Position numbers and translations under genes: made by a program. This document shows, piece after piece, positions 45,987 to 59,800 of a stretch of 64,000 nucleotides of DNA. The DNA is from Hofstenia miamia (Eukaryota > Xenacoelomorpha > Acoela > Hofsteniidae): the NCBI GenBank assembly GCA_900660155.1, contig CABFPE010000006.1, positions 222,172 through 286,171 on the forward strand. The letters run 5' to 3'. Position 1 is the stretch's first letter; the number at the start of each line of letters is the position of its first letter. The notes under the pieces are model-generated. The model was given only the letters and a program-made list of their open reading frames with translations, was not told the DNA's origin and made no database searches.

Positions 45987-48900
45987 TATACATATATATA
46001 TATATATATAATTCGCAATTCGAAGATTATAGATTAGGACTTGAATGTTTACAGTAGATATGCAAGCATGTGTACTTTTTAAACGTGACGTGAGTTCATT
46101 AACTCATTTGCGACTTTAACCTCTGTGATAGTTGCATTGAAGAAGGATTCCAAAGGTTTACAAAATCAGTATTTACAGAAGGATATATAGTTGCAAAACT
46201 ATTTTCACACTGTGTAGAATACTAATTAGTTCTTGGAAGTACTATTATTTAAATATAATGACAAAAGCTGATCAACACAAAACTCTGCTAAAAAATCAGG
46301 TCTTAGATATTTGACATATAAGAATTGAGATATTAAATTTAATGCTAGCATGATTCATTTAAATATACACGTAGAACGACATTTATGATTTTGATCCTTA
46401 AATCAGTTTTAATTCAATGCAGATTATCAATGATATTCAAAATTTTGGTAAGTTACTTCCAATAATTTTTTTCAATTTACTTGCCTCAATCATTCCTCTG
46501 TATCATATTTTTTACTATTTTGTTCCTTCTGCCTGACAGTGCATAGGTTTAACTTATAATATGGGATGGAAGATCTCATCAATAAAGTAAATTTTTCTAT
46601 GCAGTGATCAATTTTATTATCACATATGGAAACATATAAATCTAATCTATGCAACTTTGCAATGCTAAAACTGGTTATTTTATTGTTTTATTTGTTATTA
46701 AAATAAAATATCTTTTTATTTTTCATGATGAACCAAAAATATATTAGTTTGGTATATCCTTGTATAAAAAATATAAGGCATAATTTACCAAAACACTATG
46801 AAATCTTACTAGTGTAGATAAGAAACTGCGTTAAGAAATAACGATGTAGTAAAATTATTACTGTTTTACTATTAGAAGTTTTAAATTTAGCACAATTCAT
46901 CAAATGACACATTTTGCTTCATTAAAAAAATGAATGTTAATATTTAACATTAATTTTCTTTTCTGACTATATATATAGCATTTACTTGAGAAGGGAAGGA
47001 AGCATTCATTAATGCATGAATTACGATGGCAAAACTTTTTCAGCTGTCCATAAACTTTCTCCATAAATTTTTCAAGTTCATATTTAAATCATTGCAAAGA
47101 GATTTTAATAAAATATAATCATGGCTTAGAGATTTAATCATAAAACCATCTTAACAAAGCTGTCTATAAGTTTGACAATTTTCAAACAACAATGACGCAA
47201 TAAGAATAGCTAAACATTAGAAATAGCCCTGTATTACAAAGTGGGAAAGACATACATCTTTAAATTATTTTGTCTTCTATGCAATAAATTTAAATAATAA
47301 ATAGAACTAATCTGAAAGAATATGATTAAACAAAACTTGCTTACCCTGCCAAATGTACACGCCTTCGCGAATTTCAAGTTTCTGACATTCATGAATATTT
47401 CTAAAATCATCAGTTTGAAAAAAAATCTACAAAAATTGTCAAAATATCTATGATTTTTAAGTGAAAACTCAAAGTGGTAAGTGATTCTAAGAAAACTAAA
47501 ATTCTTGAAAACTATTAACAATCATGATTAAAAATATTATCGATTAATTTTGTAGAATCATCGTATAATAAAATTGAGCATATATAATATACTTGGATTT
47601 TTTCAAAAATCGTACATTTTTGTTATATGAATGAGTTGCTTTTCCACAACCAACTTACTAGGCCTCGTAGCATATAATAATTTAAATAAATTACTTTTGA
47701 AAATCTAACTGTTAGTGCTATTATAATCTTTAAATAGAAAAACCCTATTTATAATTTACCTTAATCAATCTGAAATTCTATATTCTACAAAGCAAAATTA
47801 TTGATGTAAACTAGTACAAAAGCTACAAACTACAAATACATGTATTTACAAAATAATAATAATGAAATATATATATAATATAAATTTATGTGTGCGTGTG
47901 CGTGGCTTTCTTGTGCTATACAAATTTTTTGAATGAGTGTAGTACGTTATTGTCGTTAAGAATGCATTGTCTAATAAAGAGGATCTGCGCAATTTTTTTC
48001 TGTGTGTGGTGAAAGTTATTATAATATTTATCTAAGCATATGAATTTTTGAGAACATTCATTTAACTTAATATATTGTTTTAAAAACGAAATCGCGGGTT
48101 GACCAAATTTGAATTTAAATAATACTGATAAGATATGCATTTGAATTTGGTAGTAAGGAGATAATACTTTGCATTTTAGTCGATATTTGGATACATTGTT
48201 ATGTTTTTGAGCGAAATTGAGTGTTTTAAGAGACCAATTGAAGATTTTAGACAAAAGAATGCGATATTTTGAGTATATATTTGTAAAGAGAAATGAGCAA
48301 TATTGAAAGTGTGATGAGCAGAGAGCATTTATCAATTGTTTGTGATATGTATTTGAAATATTTCAAATATGATAAAGATAGCTAACCCCAGATGATATTT
48401 TTAAAATGTTGGACATTAGGAATTGTTCGAAATTTAAATCATTGTCGATTTCAACAGCTAAATAGCTGATGGATTCACTTTGTTTTATTGGTACATGATT
48501 TATATTAAGTTCAATGATTTTGTGAGACTTTTGAATGTCTTAGGAGAGAATATTATAAATTGTGTTTTTTCAACATTTACTTTCAGTTCATTATTTGTGA
48601 AATATGCTAGATTTTCAATATCATTTTGTAGGACTTTAGTTACTTTAAAAGCATTTATATAAATACTTATAAGACAATTATCTTCTTTCATTTTTCGTAA
48701 TTAGTCCAATTAGTGGTAGTCGGTTCTGTTTTTGCAAGATCAAATAGTTTTCTTTTAATGCTTACTTGTTCAAATATTTCACGATAATAATAATAATAAT
48801 AATAATATTGCGCATTATATGTATACAATATCTACAAACTAACACATGACAAAAGAAAATAAACATGAACAAATTACTACAAATTAATATGTACAATATA

Positions 48901-51017
48901 TAATAATATAGTCAATGTTTGAGTGGATGTTTGTGTGGGTGCTCAATGTTGGATGTATGTTTCGAATGCATGAAGTGTATTACCGTCCCCTAATGTATAC
49001 TGTTTTATTAGAAGATATTGTTTCAATTTTTTTCTAAACTTTTTATAGTTTTTTTCTATTCGCGTTTCATAATCTAAATTATTCCACAATTTAATTGATA
49101 TGTGATGGAAACCATTATAATTTTTATCTAAACTAAAAAATTTTTGCGATCGCTCATTTAATTTAATATAGTCATTAAGGAAAAGGAGAGATGTTTGTAG
49201 AGATTTGAATTTAAATAAGATAGATAGCATATGCATATGAATTTGATAGAACGGAGATAATATTTTNAAGCATATGGACAAAAGAGTAGAAGTAAGTGAT
49301 AAGTGTAGGCTATGTAAGAAAGAGGTGGAGACAGTAGATCATCTGATTGCAGGGTGTGAGAAGTTGGCACAGAATGAGTATATGTTCAGGCATGACAAGG
49401 TGGGAAGAATGGTACACTGGAGTTTGGGCAGGCAGCATGGGTTAGAAGCAGGATGCAAGTGATATGAGCACAAGCCACAGGGCGTAATAGAAAATGAGAA
49501 GGTTAAGATAATGTGGGACTTCAACATACAGACAAGCAAGGTGATAGAAGCACGGAGGCTAGACATAGTAGTGGTAGAGAAAGAGAAAAGCTTGGGAACA
49601 GTGATAGACATAGCAGTACCAAAGGACAGGAATGTGGAAAGCAAGGAGAAAGAGAAGATAGACAAGTACAGGGAGTTGGCAGAGGAAATAGAAAGGCTGT
49701 GGAAGTTAAGGGAGGTTGAAGTAGTCCCGGTAGTAGTAGGCGCACTAGGAGCAGTGAGTAAGAAGCATACGAGATACTTCGAGAAGTTGGGTGTATCAAA
49801 GTGGGGAGGAGCAGTAGCACAGAAGGCAGCATTGATAGAAACAGCTAGAGTCCTGGGGAAATCTTTCAGACTCCCTGGGAACTGGTGAGTTCCTCGAGCT
49901 GAGAGGGATACCAGCATGAAGATGTGAGGATAAATGAAATAATAATACTATTTATTTTGCACCTACAATTCTTGGATTGAATTTTAAAATTTACAAGTTT
50001 AGCTAAATTAATTCAAATGGACATTACATCATCTGCAATCTTCAAAGAGGAGGATGAGGATAACTACGTATTAAAGATACAGATAATCCTTTTTCTTCTC
50101 TTCTTATTCAATTTTATTGTGTATAATATTTTTCATATCTTTTTATGATTTCAGAGAATATGAAGCTGTCCTTTAATCTATGACTTTTGTAAACTAAATC
50201 CCATTCACGTTTATTTCTTAGCGCATATTTTGTGAATGACGATTGTTCTGGGAACAACTTATTCAATGGGTGTGTTGGTTTTTGCATTTGTTGCTATAAT
50301 CTATTACATAACATTTGCCGTCGATCATATAATGAAACACAATTTGCAGCTATCATTGCTTCAGCATATTCATTATCTCTAAACACTATTTTTAGAGCTC
50401 TTTTTTGAACTGTTTCTAATTGTTTTCTTTGTTTTTGTGTAATGCTGTTGTGTCATAATGGGGCAGCATATTCAATTGATGACCTTATAATGGCTATATA
50501 TATGGTGATTATATCTTTATTTAGAACATTGCTTCTCTCTTATTGACGAAGATAGAATAGTTTTTTGCAGCCTTTTTCGTTATGTAATCTATATGGCTGT
50601 CTCATTTTAGGTTGTCTTGTATTCTTATGCCTAACAGTTTTGCACATTTAGTTCGCTTGACTGGGCCTCTAGTAATAATATTTCTGGAGGATATTCAAAA
50701 CTATGAAAAAAGAAATTGTTAATTCTTTAGTTTTTAAAGTTGATTTCTGCAAAGCTTTCGTTACACAAGTTATACATGGTTGCACAACATTATCCATTAG
50801 TAATTTAGTAATGATATATATATATANNNNNNNNNNNNNNNNNNNNNNNNNNNNNNNNNNNNNNNNNNNNNNNNNNNNNNNNNNNNNNNNNNNNNNNNNN
50901 NNNNNNNNNNNNNNNNNNNNNNNNNNNNNNNNNNNNNNNNNNNNNNNNNNNNNNNNNNNNNNNNNNNNNNNNNNNNNNNNNNNNNNNNNNNNNNNNNNNN
51001 NNNNNNNNNNNNNNNNN

Positions 51018-51054
<37 letters not shown>

Positions 51055-53639
51055 TATCCATGATCCAATTTTTTGCCTTGTGGAACCCCTGCATGCACCC
51101 TTTTCCAATCTGAGACTGTACTGTCAGTAGACGCACTCTTTGTCTGCGATTATATAAAAAAGATGATAGCCACTGAACAATCGATGGAGTAACTCCGATT
51201 TAAATATTGGATGAATAAGAAAGTCAAACGCTTTCTTAAAGTAAAAAAAGAATGTAGGTAAGAGTTCTTTGTTTCGATCAGAGACAGCCAATGGTGTACA
51301 ACTTCAATTAAAACAAGAACTGTATAACGATCAGGTGTTCCTCCAAATTGTTTGGCATCTAAAAATGCTAAAATTGTAGGCTTTAGTTCTTTGTCATAAT
51401 AATTTGTTCAATTAATTTAGATACTGAGTGAGTTAAAGATATTGGGCGTATATCAGTCAATGGTGTAATAACAGGTTTAACCTTTTCAAGGGAAGTAACA
51501 TCTGCCGTAACAAAAGGTTCTTCTAAAGAATTACACAAAGAAGATTCTATCAAAATACAAATTGGCTTTGCTAGTTCATAACTAAAACTTAACAGAAACC
51601 AATTGGGCAATAAATTAGAATTATGATGTGGACCAGAAGCTTTTCGAACAGTTAATTTCCTTAACATATGAAAAATCATCATTTCATCACATATTATTTC
51701 ACAATTGTGATCACTTCTTATTGGTGGAGAAATTTTTTTGGAAATGACAAACAGATTCTGTTAGCTTTAAATTTATTCCATTAGCAATGTCACGGACGAC
51801 ATTTGACTAAAAGAGCCTCTAGTAGTCAGTTGCCTTGATCGAACAGATATACAACTCATTTTCTTAATACATGACCACCACTGTGAGGGGTTACCTTGTT
51901 GGAGTTCCTTAACATGATTCTCGTAGTATCTTTCTCTTTAAGCCTTCAAAACTAAATTGCCAGAGTGTAATGTGTATTTTTTTTCTTTATGGGTTTCTTA
52001 ATTATTGGACTTTTCCATGGCTTGTTATTAGAGAAAACTTTGATTTTTTTCAGTAGGAAACAAATTTCAATTTGATGTGAAATATAAGAAGAAAACGCAT
52101 CCCATTGACTAACAAAGTTCGAGTACTTCCTAAAGAATTCCATCCAGTTTACTGATAAAAATTTCCCAAATTGTAATTTGTTGTATCACAAATACCTCGA
52201 CGCAATATGTAAGAATTTGATTGTGGTTTATGTTCTGTTGACACCATTATTATTGATTGGTGGCGACATCCTCCTATGCTTGGTAGGGGACAAACTTCCT
52301 TAAAGATCTCTTGATTCAATGTAAATATTTTGTCTAATATTTTGCCAAGGTGGGTTGGGAATTTAACCATTTGGTGTAGGTGAAATTCTGTGATCAAAAA
52401 GTTAGTAATTAGAGCATTAAAATCTCCAGCTATAATTATCATATGATTTGGATAGTCAATTTCAAATGACCTAGTTGCTATACATATCTTGAAAAATAAT
52501 TTTTAAGCATTATTTTCCTGGAAAACTAAAGTCCAAAAGCTATTATGTCATTATAATAAAGTGCTTTGTAAAAACTTAAAAGGGTGATATTTCACTGTTC
52601 ATTCCGATAATTGAATTGAGCATAAAACATAATGCAGTAATTATAAATTAAACTATTAGCTTCAGTAAGCTAAATGTATCTTAATTGAATTTTGAGCTCA
52701 ATTATTGGCGTTTAAGCAACGCAAACGTTTTATTGAACATTTTATCTAAAATACCAAATTTATTAAGCTGGCATTTCTTACTTAATGTTCGGGTAATCGA
52801 GAGGTTACAAAAACATTAATTCCGCACATCTTATAAATAAGCAAAAAAGTTCATAAATTGATAAATAATCAATTACATTTATTTCAGTCAGATATAGATC
52901 AGAAAATTTATATCTTAATGCTTAATGCAGCAATTTTTTAAACTATTTAGAAATGGCTTTTGAAGAAACGTTGTCGAAAAACCTGTCAATTTAATTTTAG
53001 AAGAAATTGTATATTTGTTATATTTGAAGTAAAATATCGAATAAATCATTAATATTTTTTATATTTAAGATACTTTAATTGCATTCAGATAGGGTAAATA
53101 AACGATTTTCTAATTGGCAAGAAAATTGTACAATGTGGATAAAATAACTGCATTCTTACATGACCTACAAAATAGTAGACCATGATTTTTATCAAAATTT
53201 CTTCACAAAAATATAAGGTTAATAAAAACTAAGATGCATACTTTTTAGTATTTTTTTCGCAGACATACAATTTTCTTTTGTTTTCATCAGTGACAAAGCC
53301 TCGAAGGTAAATTTCTGGTAGGATAGTATCATTTGAGAATTGTCCTAAATAATTATGAAAACAATTTATGTAAAACGTCCCCTACTTCTTGCGATTCCAG
53401 GATAATCTGTTGTGCATCCGTATAATTTCATACGCACATAGGCCACGTCATCACTGTTCCATGAAGTTTGCACGAAGACCAGTTTGAGCCAAATTGCAGA
53501 TATCGGATTCATTAGGTTGACAAAGTCATATTCTGGGTCATTAGGGTAAGGGTAGCTGTCATTTACAACAAACTAAAAATATTTAAATTTATTCATTATA
53601 CATCTAACAACGCATAGTTAAATATGGATGCATTTATAT

Positions 53640-53671
<32 letters not shown>

Positions 53672-56600
53672 GTATATATAAATATATATATAAATGTTTA
53701 TGTATATATATATATATATATGTGTATAGTGCATATTATATATAATATTCCACATAATATAAACTATATGTATTATATATTACATATAAAATAACAATTG
53801 ATTTATCTATTAATAATAATTATGTTTAAGTCTTCATCATTGAAATTATTACAAAGTGTATTTCGTCATCTTCCATGTAATCATTCCAATAAATCCCTGC
53901 TGGATCTTTACTGTATTGAATACGGAATATCTCAATTGATGTGGTTGTCTTCAAAGCAATTTGGGTCACCCGCATATACTTATCAAGGCATGTGACTGAT
54001 ATTGATTTGGAGTCCAAATACTGTCCTTTCCAATTACTGGACTTGAACCCTAAAGAAACGGTGTCAGCTTATAACTACAATAGAAAGTTCTACCTTGAAC
54101 TTCAGACCTAATATCAATAAAGCCATCAGCACTTTTAGGTGGAAATCCGTTTTGATAGGCATCAGCAATGTAGCTGCAGTTGGTAATTGGAAGGGTGCAG
54201 CTGGACACTAAATTGAATGTTTCCAAGATTTTAATTTAAAGTGGCCGTTTGATTAGAAATGTATCAACCTTTAGGCTATATACGCATTTTATATAATATG
54301 GCTTAATTAATGACTCAAAATGCACATTAAGTTTGCACATTGTAAAATGTTCATTTCTGAACTCACTTTGTTAAACTTCAATAAAACTTCGTCACATGTG
54401 TTATTTACTTTATGAAATTATTTGTTATTTTCATGAAGTTCTGCAGAAATTAGAAAAGATAAGAATACTTACTCATAACGGTAAAATAAAAGCGGAGGTC
54501 TTCAATTTTTGGATTGTATACTTTAGTGCTGTCATCTGTATCGCTTGTTTGGGTTTGTCTTAAATATGTGACTTCTATCGGTATTGCTACATGGTAAACT
54601 CTTGGATCACGCAAATATTCATGAGATTCATAGACGTTCAACATTATGTTGTAGCTGAGTCTTTCAGAAATCAATAATTCATTAAACTAGAAAATAATTC
54701 TACACATATTTGAATGAAATATTATTATATTAGAGAAAAATAATTTGAACTTTAAATTGCGATACCTCAAAGCACGTGTTATGATCATTTAGTGCATAGT
54801 CCGATTCCGTAGCTACTATTCTATTAAAAACTTCATCGTCCATGTATTTGTAGTTCACGTATTTTGGAATAAACAGGCAGAGTTTTATTGTAAGAGCTTT
54901 GGCTTTTGAGGAACATGCATGTTGCACATAACCAGTAATTGAGACATTTCCGCCCGGAAGAAGGAGACTAAAATATTTTTTGTTGAGGATGAGTTGAACT
55001 CTTGAGCGAAGATTACAAAAACGCGATTTGAAAGGGATGATCGTAATTAAAATATAATTTTTAGTTACACACTCATTCATGTATACACAGGCTAGTGATA
55101 TCTTGTGTAGTACTCGTACTCGAAATTTATCGGAAAAAGTCACTTGTATCTTATTATTACTTGTGTACTATTGGCAGGTGAATTATTTGTGTCTCATGTT
55201 TTTGANAAATTTCAATTTGATGTGAAATATAAGAAGAAAACGCATCCCATTGACTAACAAAGTTCGAGTACTTCCTAAAGAATTCCATCCAGTTTACTGA
55301 TAAAAATTTCCCAAATTGTAATTTGTTGTATCACAAATACCTCGACGCAATATGTAAGAATTTGATTGTGGTTTATGTTCTGTTGACACCATTATTATTG
55401 ATTGGTGGCGACATCCTCCTATGCTTGGTAGGGGACAAACTTCCTTAAAGATCTCTTGATTCAATGTAAATATTTTGTCTAATATTTTGCCAAGGTGGGT
55501 TGGGAATTTAACCATTTGGTGTAGGTGAAATTCTGTGATCAAAAAGTTAGTAATTAGAGCATTAAAATCTCCAGCTATAATTATCATATGATTTGGATAG
55601 TCAATTTCAAATGACCTAGTTGCTATACATATCTTGAAAAATAATTTTTAAGCATTATTTTCCTGGAAAACTAAAGTCCAAAAGCTATTATGTCATTATA
55701 ATAAAGTGCTTTGTAAAAACTTAAAAGGGTGATATTTCACTGTTCATTCCGATAATTGAATTGAGCATAAAACATAATGCAGTAATTATAAATTAAACTA
55801 TTAGCTTCAGTAAGCTAAATGTATCTTAATTGAATTTTGAGCTCAATTATTGGCGTTTAAGCAACGCAAACGTTTTATTGAACATTTTATCTAAAATACC
55901 AAATTTATTAAGCTGGCATTTCTTACTTAATGTTCGGGTAATCTAGAGGTTACAAAAACATTAATTCCGCACATCTTATAAATAAGCAAAAAAGTTCATA
56001 AATTGATAAATAATCAATTACATTTATTTCAGTCAGATATAGATCAGAAAATTTATATCTTAATGCTTAATGCAGCAATTTTTTAAACTATTTAGCAATG
56101 GCTTTTGAAGAAACGTTGTCGAAAAACCTGTCAATTTAATTTTAGAAGAAATTGTATATTTGTTATATTTGAAGTAAAATATCGAATAAATCATTAATAT
56201 TTTTTATATTTAAGATACTTTAATTGCATTCAGATAGGGTAAATAAACGATTTTCTAATTGGCAAGAAAATTGTACAATGTGGATAAAATAACTGCATTC
56301 TTACATGACCTACAAAATAGTAGACCATGATTTTTATCAAAATTTCTTCACAAAAATATAAGGTTAATAAAAACTAAGATGCATACTTTTTAGTATTTTT
56401 TTCGCAGACATACAATTTTCTTTTGTTTTCATCAGTGACAAAGCCTCGAAGGTAAATTTCTGGTAGGATAGTATCATTTGAGAATTGTCCTAAATAATTA
56501 TGAAAACAATTTATGTAAAACGTCCCCTACTTCTTGCGATTCCAGGATAATCTGTTGTGCATCCGTATAATTTCATACGCACATAGGCCACGTCATCACT

Positions 56601-56776
56601 GTTCCATGAAGTTTGCACGAAGACCAGTTTGAGCCAAATTGCAGATATCGGATTCATTAGGTTGACAAAGTCATATTCTGGGTCATTAGGGTAAGGGTAG
56701 CTGTCATTTACAACAAACTAAAAATATTTAAATTTATTCATTATACATCTAACAACGCATAGTTAAATATGGATGC

Positions 56777-56836
<60 letters not shown>

Positions 56837-59800
56837 AATGCATATTATATATAATATTCCACATAATATAAACTATGTGTATTATATATTACATATAAAA
56901 TAACAATTGATTTATCTATTAATAATAATTATGTTTAAGTCTCCATCATTGAAATTATTACAAAGTGTATTTCATCATCTTCCATGTAATCATTCCAATA
57001 AATCCCTGCTGGATCTTTACTGTATTGAATACGGAATATCTCAATTGATGTGGTTGTCTTCAAAGCAATTTGGGTCACCCGCATATACTTATCAAGGCAT
57101 GTGACTGATATTGATTTGGAGTCCAAATACTGTCCTTTCCAATTACTGGACTTGAACCCTAAAGAAACGGTGTCAGCTTATAACTACAATAGAAAGTTCT
57201 ACCTTGAACTTCAGACCTAATATCAATAAAGCCATCAGCACTTTTAGGTGGAAATCCGTTTTGATAGGCATCAGCAATGTAGCTGCAGTTGGTAATTGGA
57301 AGGGTGCAGCTGGACACTAAATTGAATGTTTCCAAGATTTTAATTTAAAGTGGCCGTTTGATTAGAAATGTATCAACCTTTAGGCTATATACGCATTTTA
57401 TATAATATGGCTTAATTAATGACTCAAAATGCACATTAAGTTTGCACATTGTAAAATGTTCATTTCTGAACTCACTTTGTTAAACTTCAATAAAACTTCG
57501 TCACATGTGTTATTTACTTTATGAAATTATTTGTTATTTTCATGAAGTTCTGCAGAAATTAGAAAAGATAAGAATACTTACTCATAACGGTAAAATAAAA
57601 GCGGAGGTCTTCAATTTTTGGATTGTATACTTTAGTGCTGTCATCTGTATCGCTTGTTTGGGTTTGTCTTAAATATGTGACTTCTATCGGTATTGCTACA
57701 TGGTAAACTCTTGGATCACGCAAATATTCATGAGATTCATAGACGTTCAACATTATGTTGTAGCTGAGTCTTTCAGAAATCAATAATTCATTAAACTAGA
57801 AAATAATTCTACACATATTTGAATGAAATATTATTATATTAGAGAAAAATAATTTGAACTTTAAATTGCGATACCTCAAAGCACGTGTTATGATCATTTA
57901 GTGCATAGTCCGATTCCGTAGCTACTATTCTATTAAAAACTTCATCGTCCATGTATTTGTAGTTCACGTATTTTGGAATAAACAGGCAGAGTTTTATTGT
58001 AAGAGCTTTGGCTTTTGAGGAACATGCATGTTGCACATAACCAGTAATTGAGACATTTCCGCCCGGAAGAAGGAGACTAAAATATTTTTTGTTGAGGATG
58101 AGTTGAACTCTTGAGCGAAGATTACAAAAACGCGATTTGAAAGGGATGATCGTAATTAAAATATAATTTTTAGTTACACACTCATTCATGTATACACAGG
58201 CTAGTGATATCTTGTGTAGTACTCGTACTCGAAATTTATCGGAAAAAGTCACTTGTATCTTATTATTACTTGTGTACTATTGGCAGGTGAATTATTTGTG
58301 TCTCATGTTTTTGATTAATGTAAATTAGGCATTAAATAGCATGGTACTCGGACACTTTTCAAGTAGTACTTGGTACTTGTTCTTGCAACACTGACACATA
58401 CAAGTCTCAAAAATACTATTACGAACAACCACTTTATGCAATAAACTATAAAATTTAATGGATAAATTTATCCAAACACACAATAGTAAAGCTGCAGTTT
58501 ATATTGCAGTAGATTAAAAGAACTCAAGATGAAGAAAACTGTACATTTAACATTGATTTCTGAGCGAAAATTCTTTATCATACAAAAATTTAATGTCTAT
58601 ATCACCATGAAAAAATAGTAGGCGTTAAATTCAATCCTTAATGATGCTTGTATTAAAATTGAATTTTCATGGATTTCCGTTTTAGAGTTCAATAGAGTAA
58701 TAAATTATTATTATAGAGTCTCATCTAGTCTGGCCTAAATATTCAGGGAGGGTTTACTTTAGTTCATCATTTAGTTCATCAAGTCATTGCAGAATGCAGA
58801 CTCCTCATACAATTTGTCAATTAACACTAGAAGGACTGTAATTAAGCCTTTATTAGGGTTCGGAGTTATACTGAAAAAAACGAAATCATGGTTTTCATTT
58901 GAAACCGAAACCGAATCAACAAAAAATGAAAACCGAGAAAAAAATAAGAACCGAGTTTTCGGTTTTCAACAGAAACATTCACCTATAATGTTATTTCCAA
59001 GAAATGATGCTCTCCTATTTGAGCAAAAATAAAAAGACTTGTCATATTGAAGTGTAATTTTATTTTACTTGATTAACAACTGAATTTAGTGTAATTAAAA
59101 TATGCATTAGAAAGATGCTTTTCTCTTGAATAACGTTCTACTAATACCGATAGAAGCTAGTTAAAAAATCAAAACGGAAACCGAAACCGAACTCATTTTT
59201 TGGAAATAGCCGAGCATTAGTTTTTAAAATAATTTGAAAGAAAGAATCACCAATTCCAATGATTCAACAAAAAATAGTGAAGTGTTAAGATGATAATTTC
59301 AATATTAACAGAATTGGAGGCTCAAATCTCTATGCTAATGCATCATGAACAAAACAAATTTTCAATTTAGTAAATTTCACTTTTGTGAATGTTCCTTCTT
59401 ATCGTATAAAAACATTTTGTTAAGCAAGTTATGCACTATAAACGAGAATTAATTAAAAATGAAATTTTTTTGATTCAGTTCAACTCCAATCATAAATGTT
59501 TCAAACATGTATTCATGAACAAATTTAATCTCAAATTTTGAAAACCTTATTGAAACTCCATTCATAGTTTCATCAACATGGAAGAAAAATAGCTATAGTA
59601 TTGCTAATTTTTTCATTTGTACCAAAATCAATAACTTAATTATAATGAATATTTAGAAACACCTTATCTTTACCAGCCTGGTGTTCGTTTTAAAGGACAA
59701 AGCGTTTTTCCACAATTTCAAAGAAATTCTCCAAGCCTATTCGCAAATTTGAAAATCTTGGGCCATGGGTAGGTCTATTGGAGAATATATTTCAATGCAA

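Larger units (their letters stand above)
55207..58314. repeat. Second copy of the 3.1-kb duplication
   Basis: Begins immediately after the single N. Its left edge lies inside the LINE endonuclease fragment (55207-55650), and its right edge continues into unique sequence at 58315. Confidence 0.93.

Noticed and set aside
45943-46011. Regular repeat that might hint at an array system
   Set aside because: Plain AT microsatellite with no spacers.
50669-51136. Long frames on both strands across 50.7-51.1 kb
   Set aside because: They are produced by the run of N and the AT repeat.
53242-58076. True tandem exon duplication giving two discoidin domains
   Set aside because: Introns and intergenic parts are as identical as exons, and the copies meet exactly at a single N. 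An unmerged contig overlap is simpler, although the phases would allow it.
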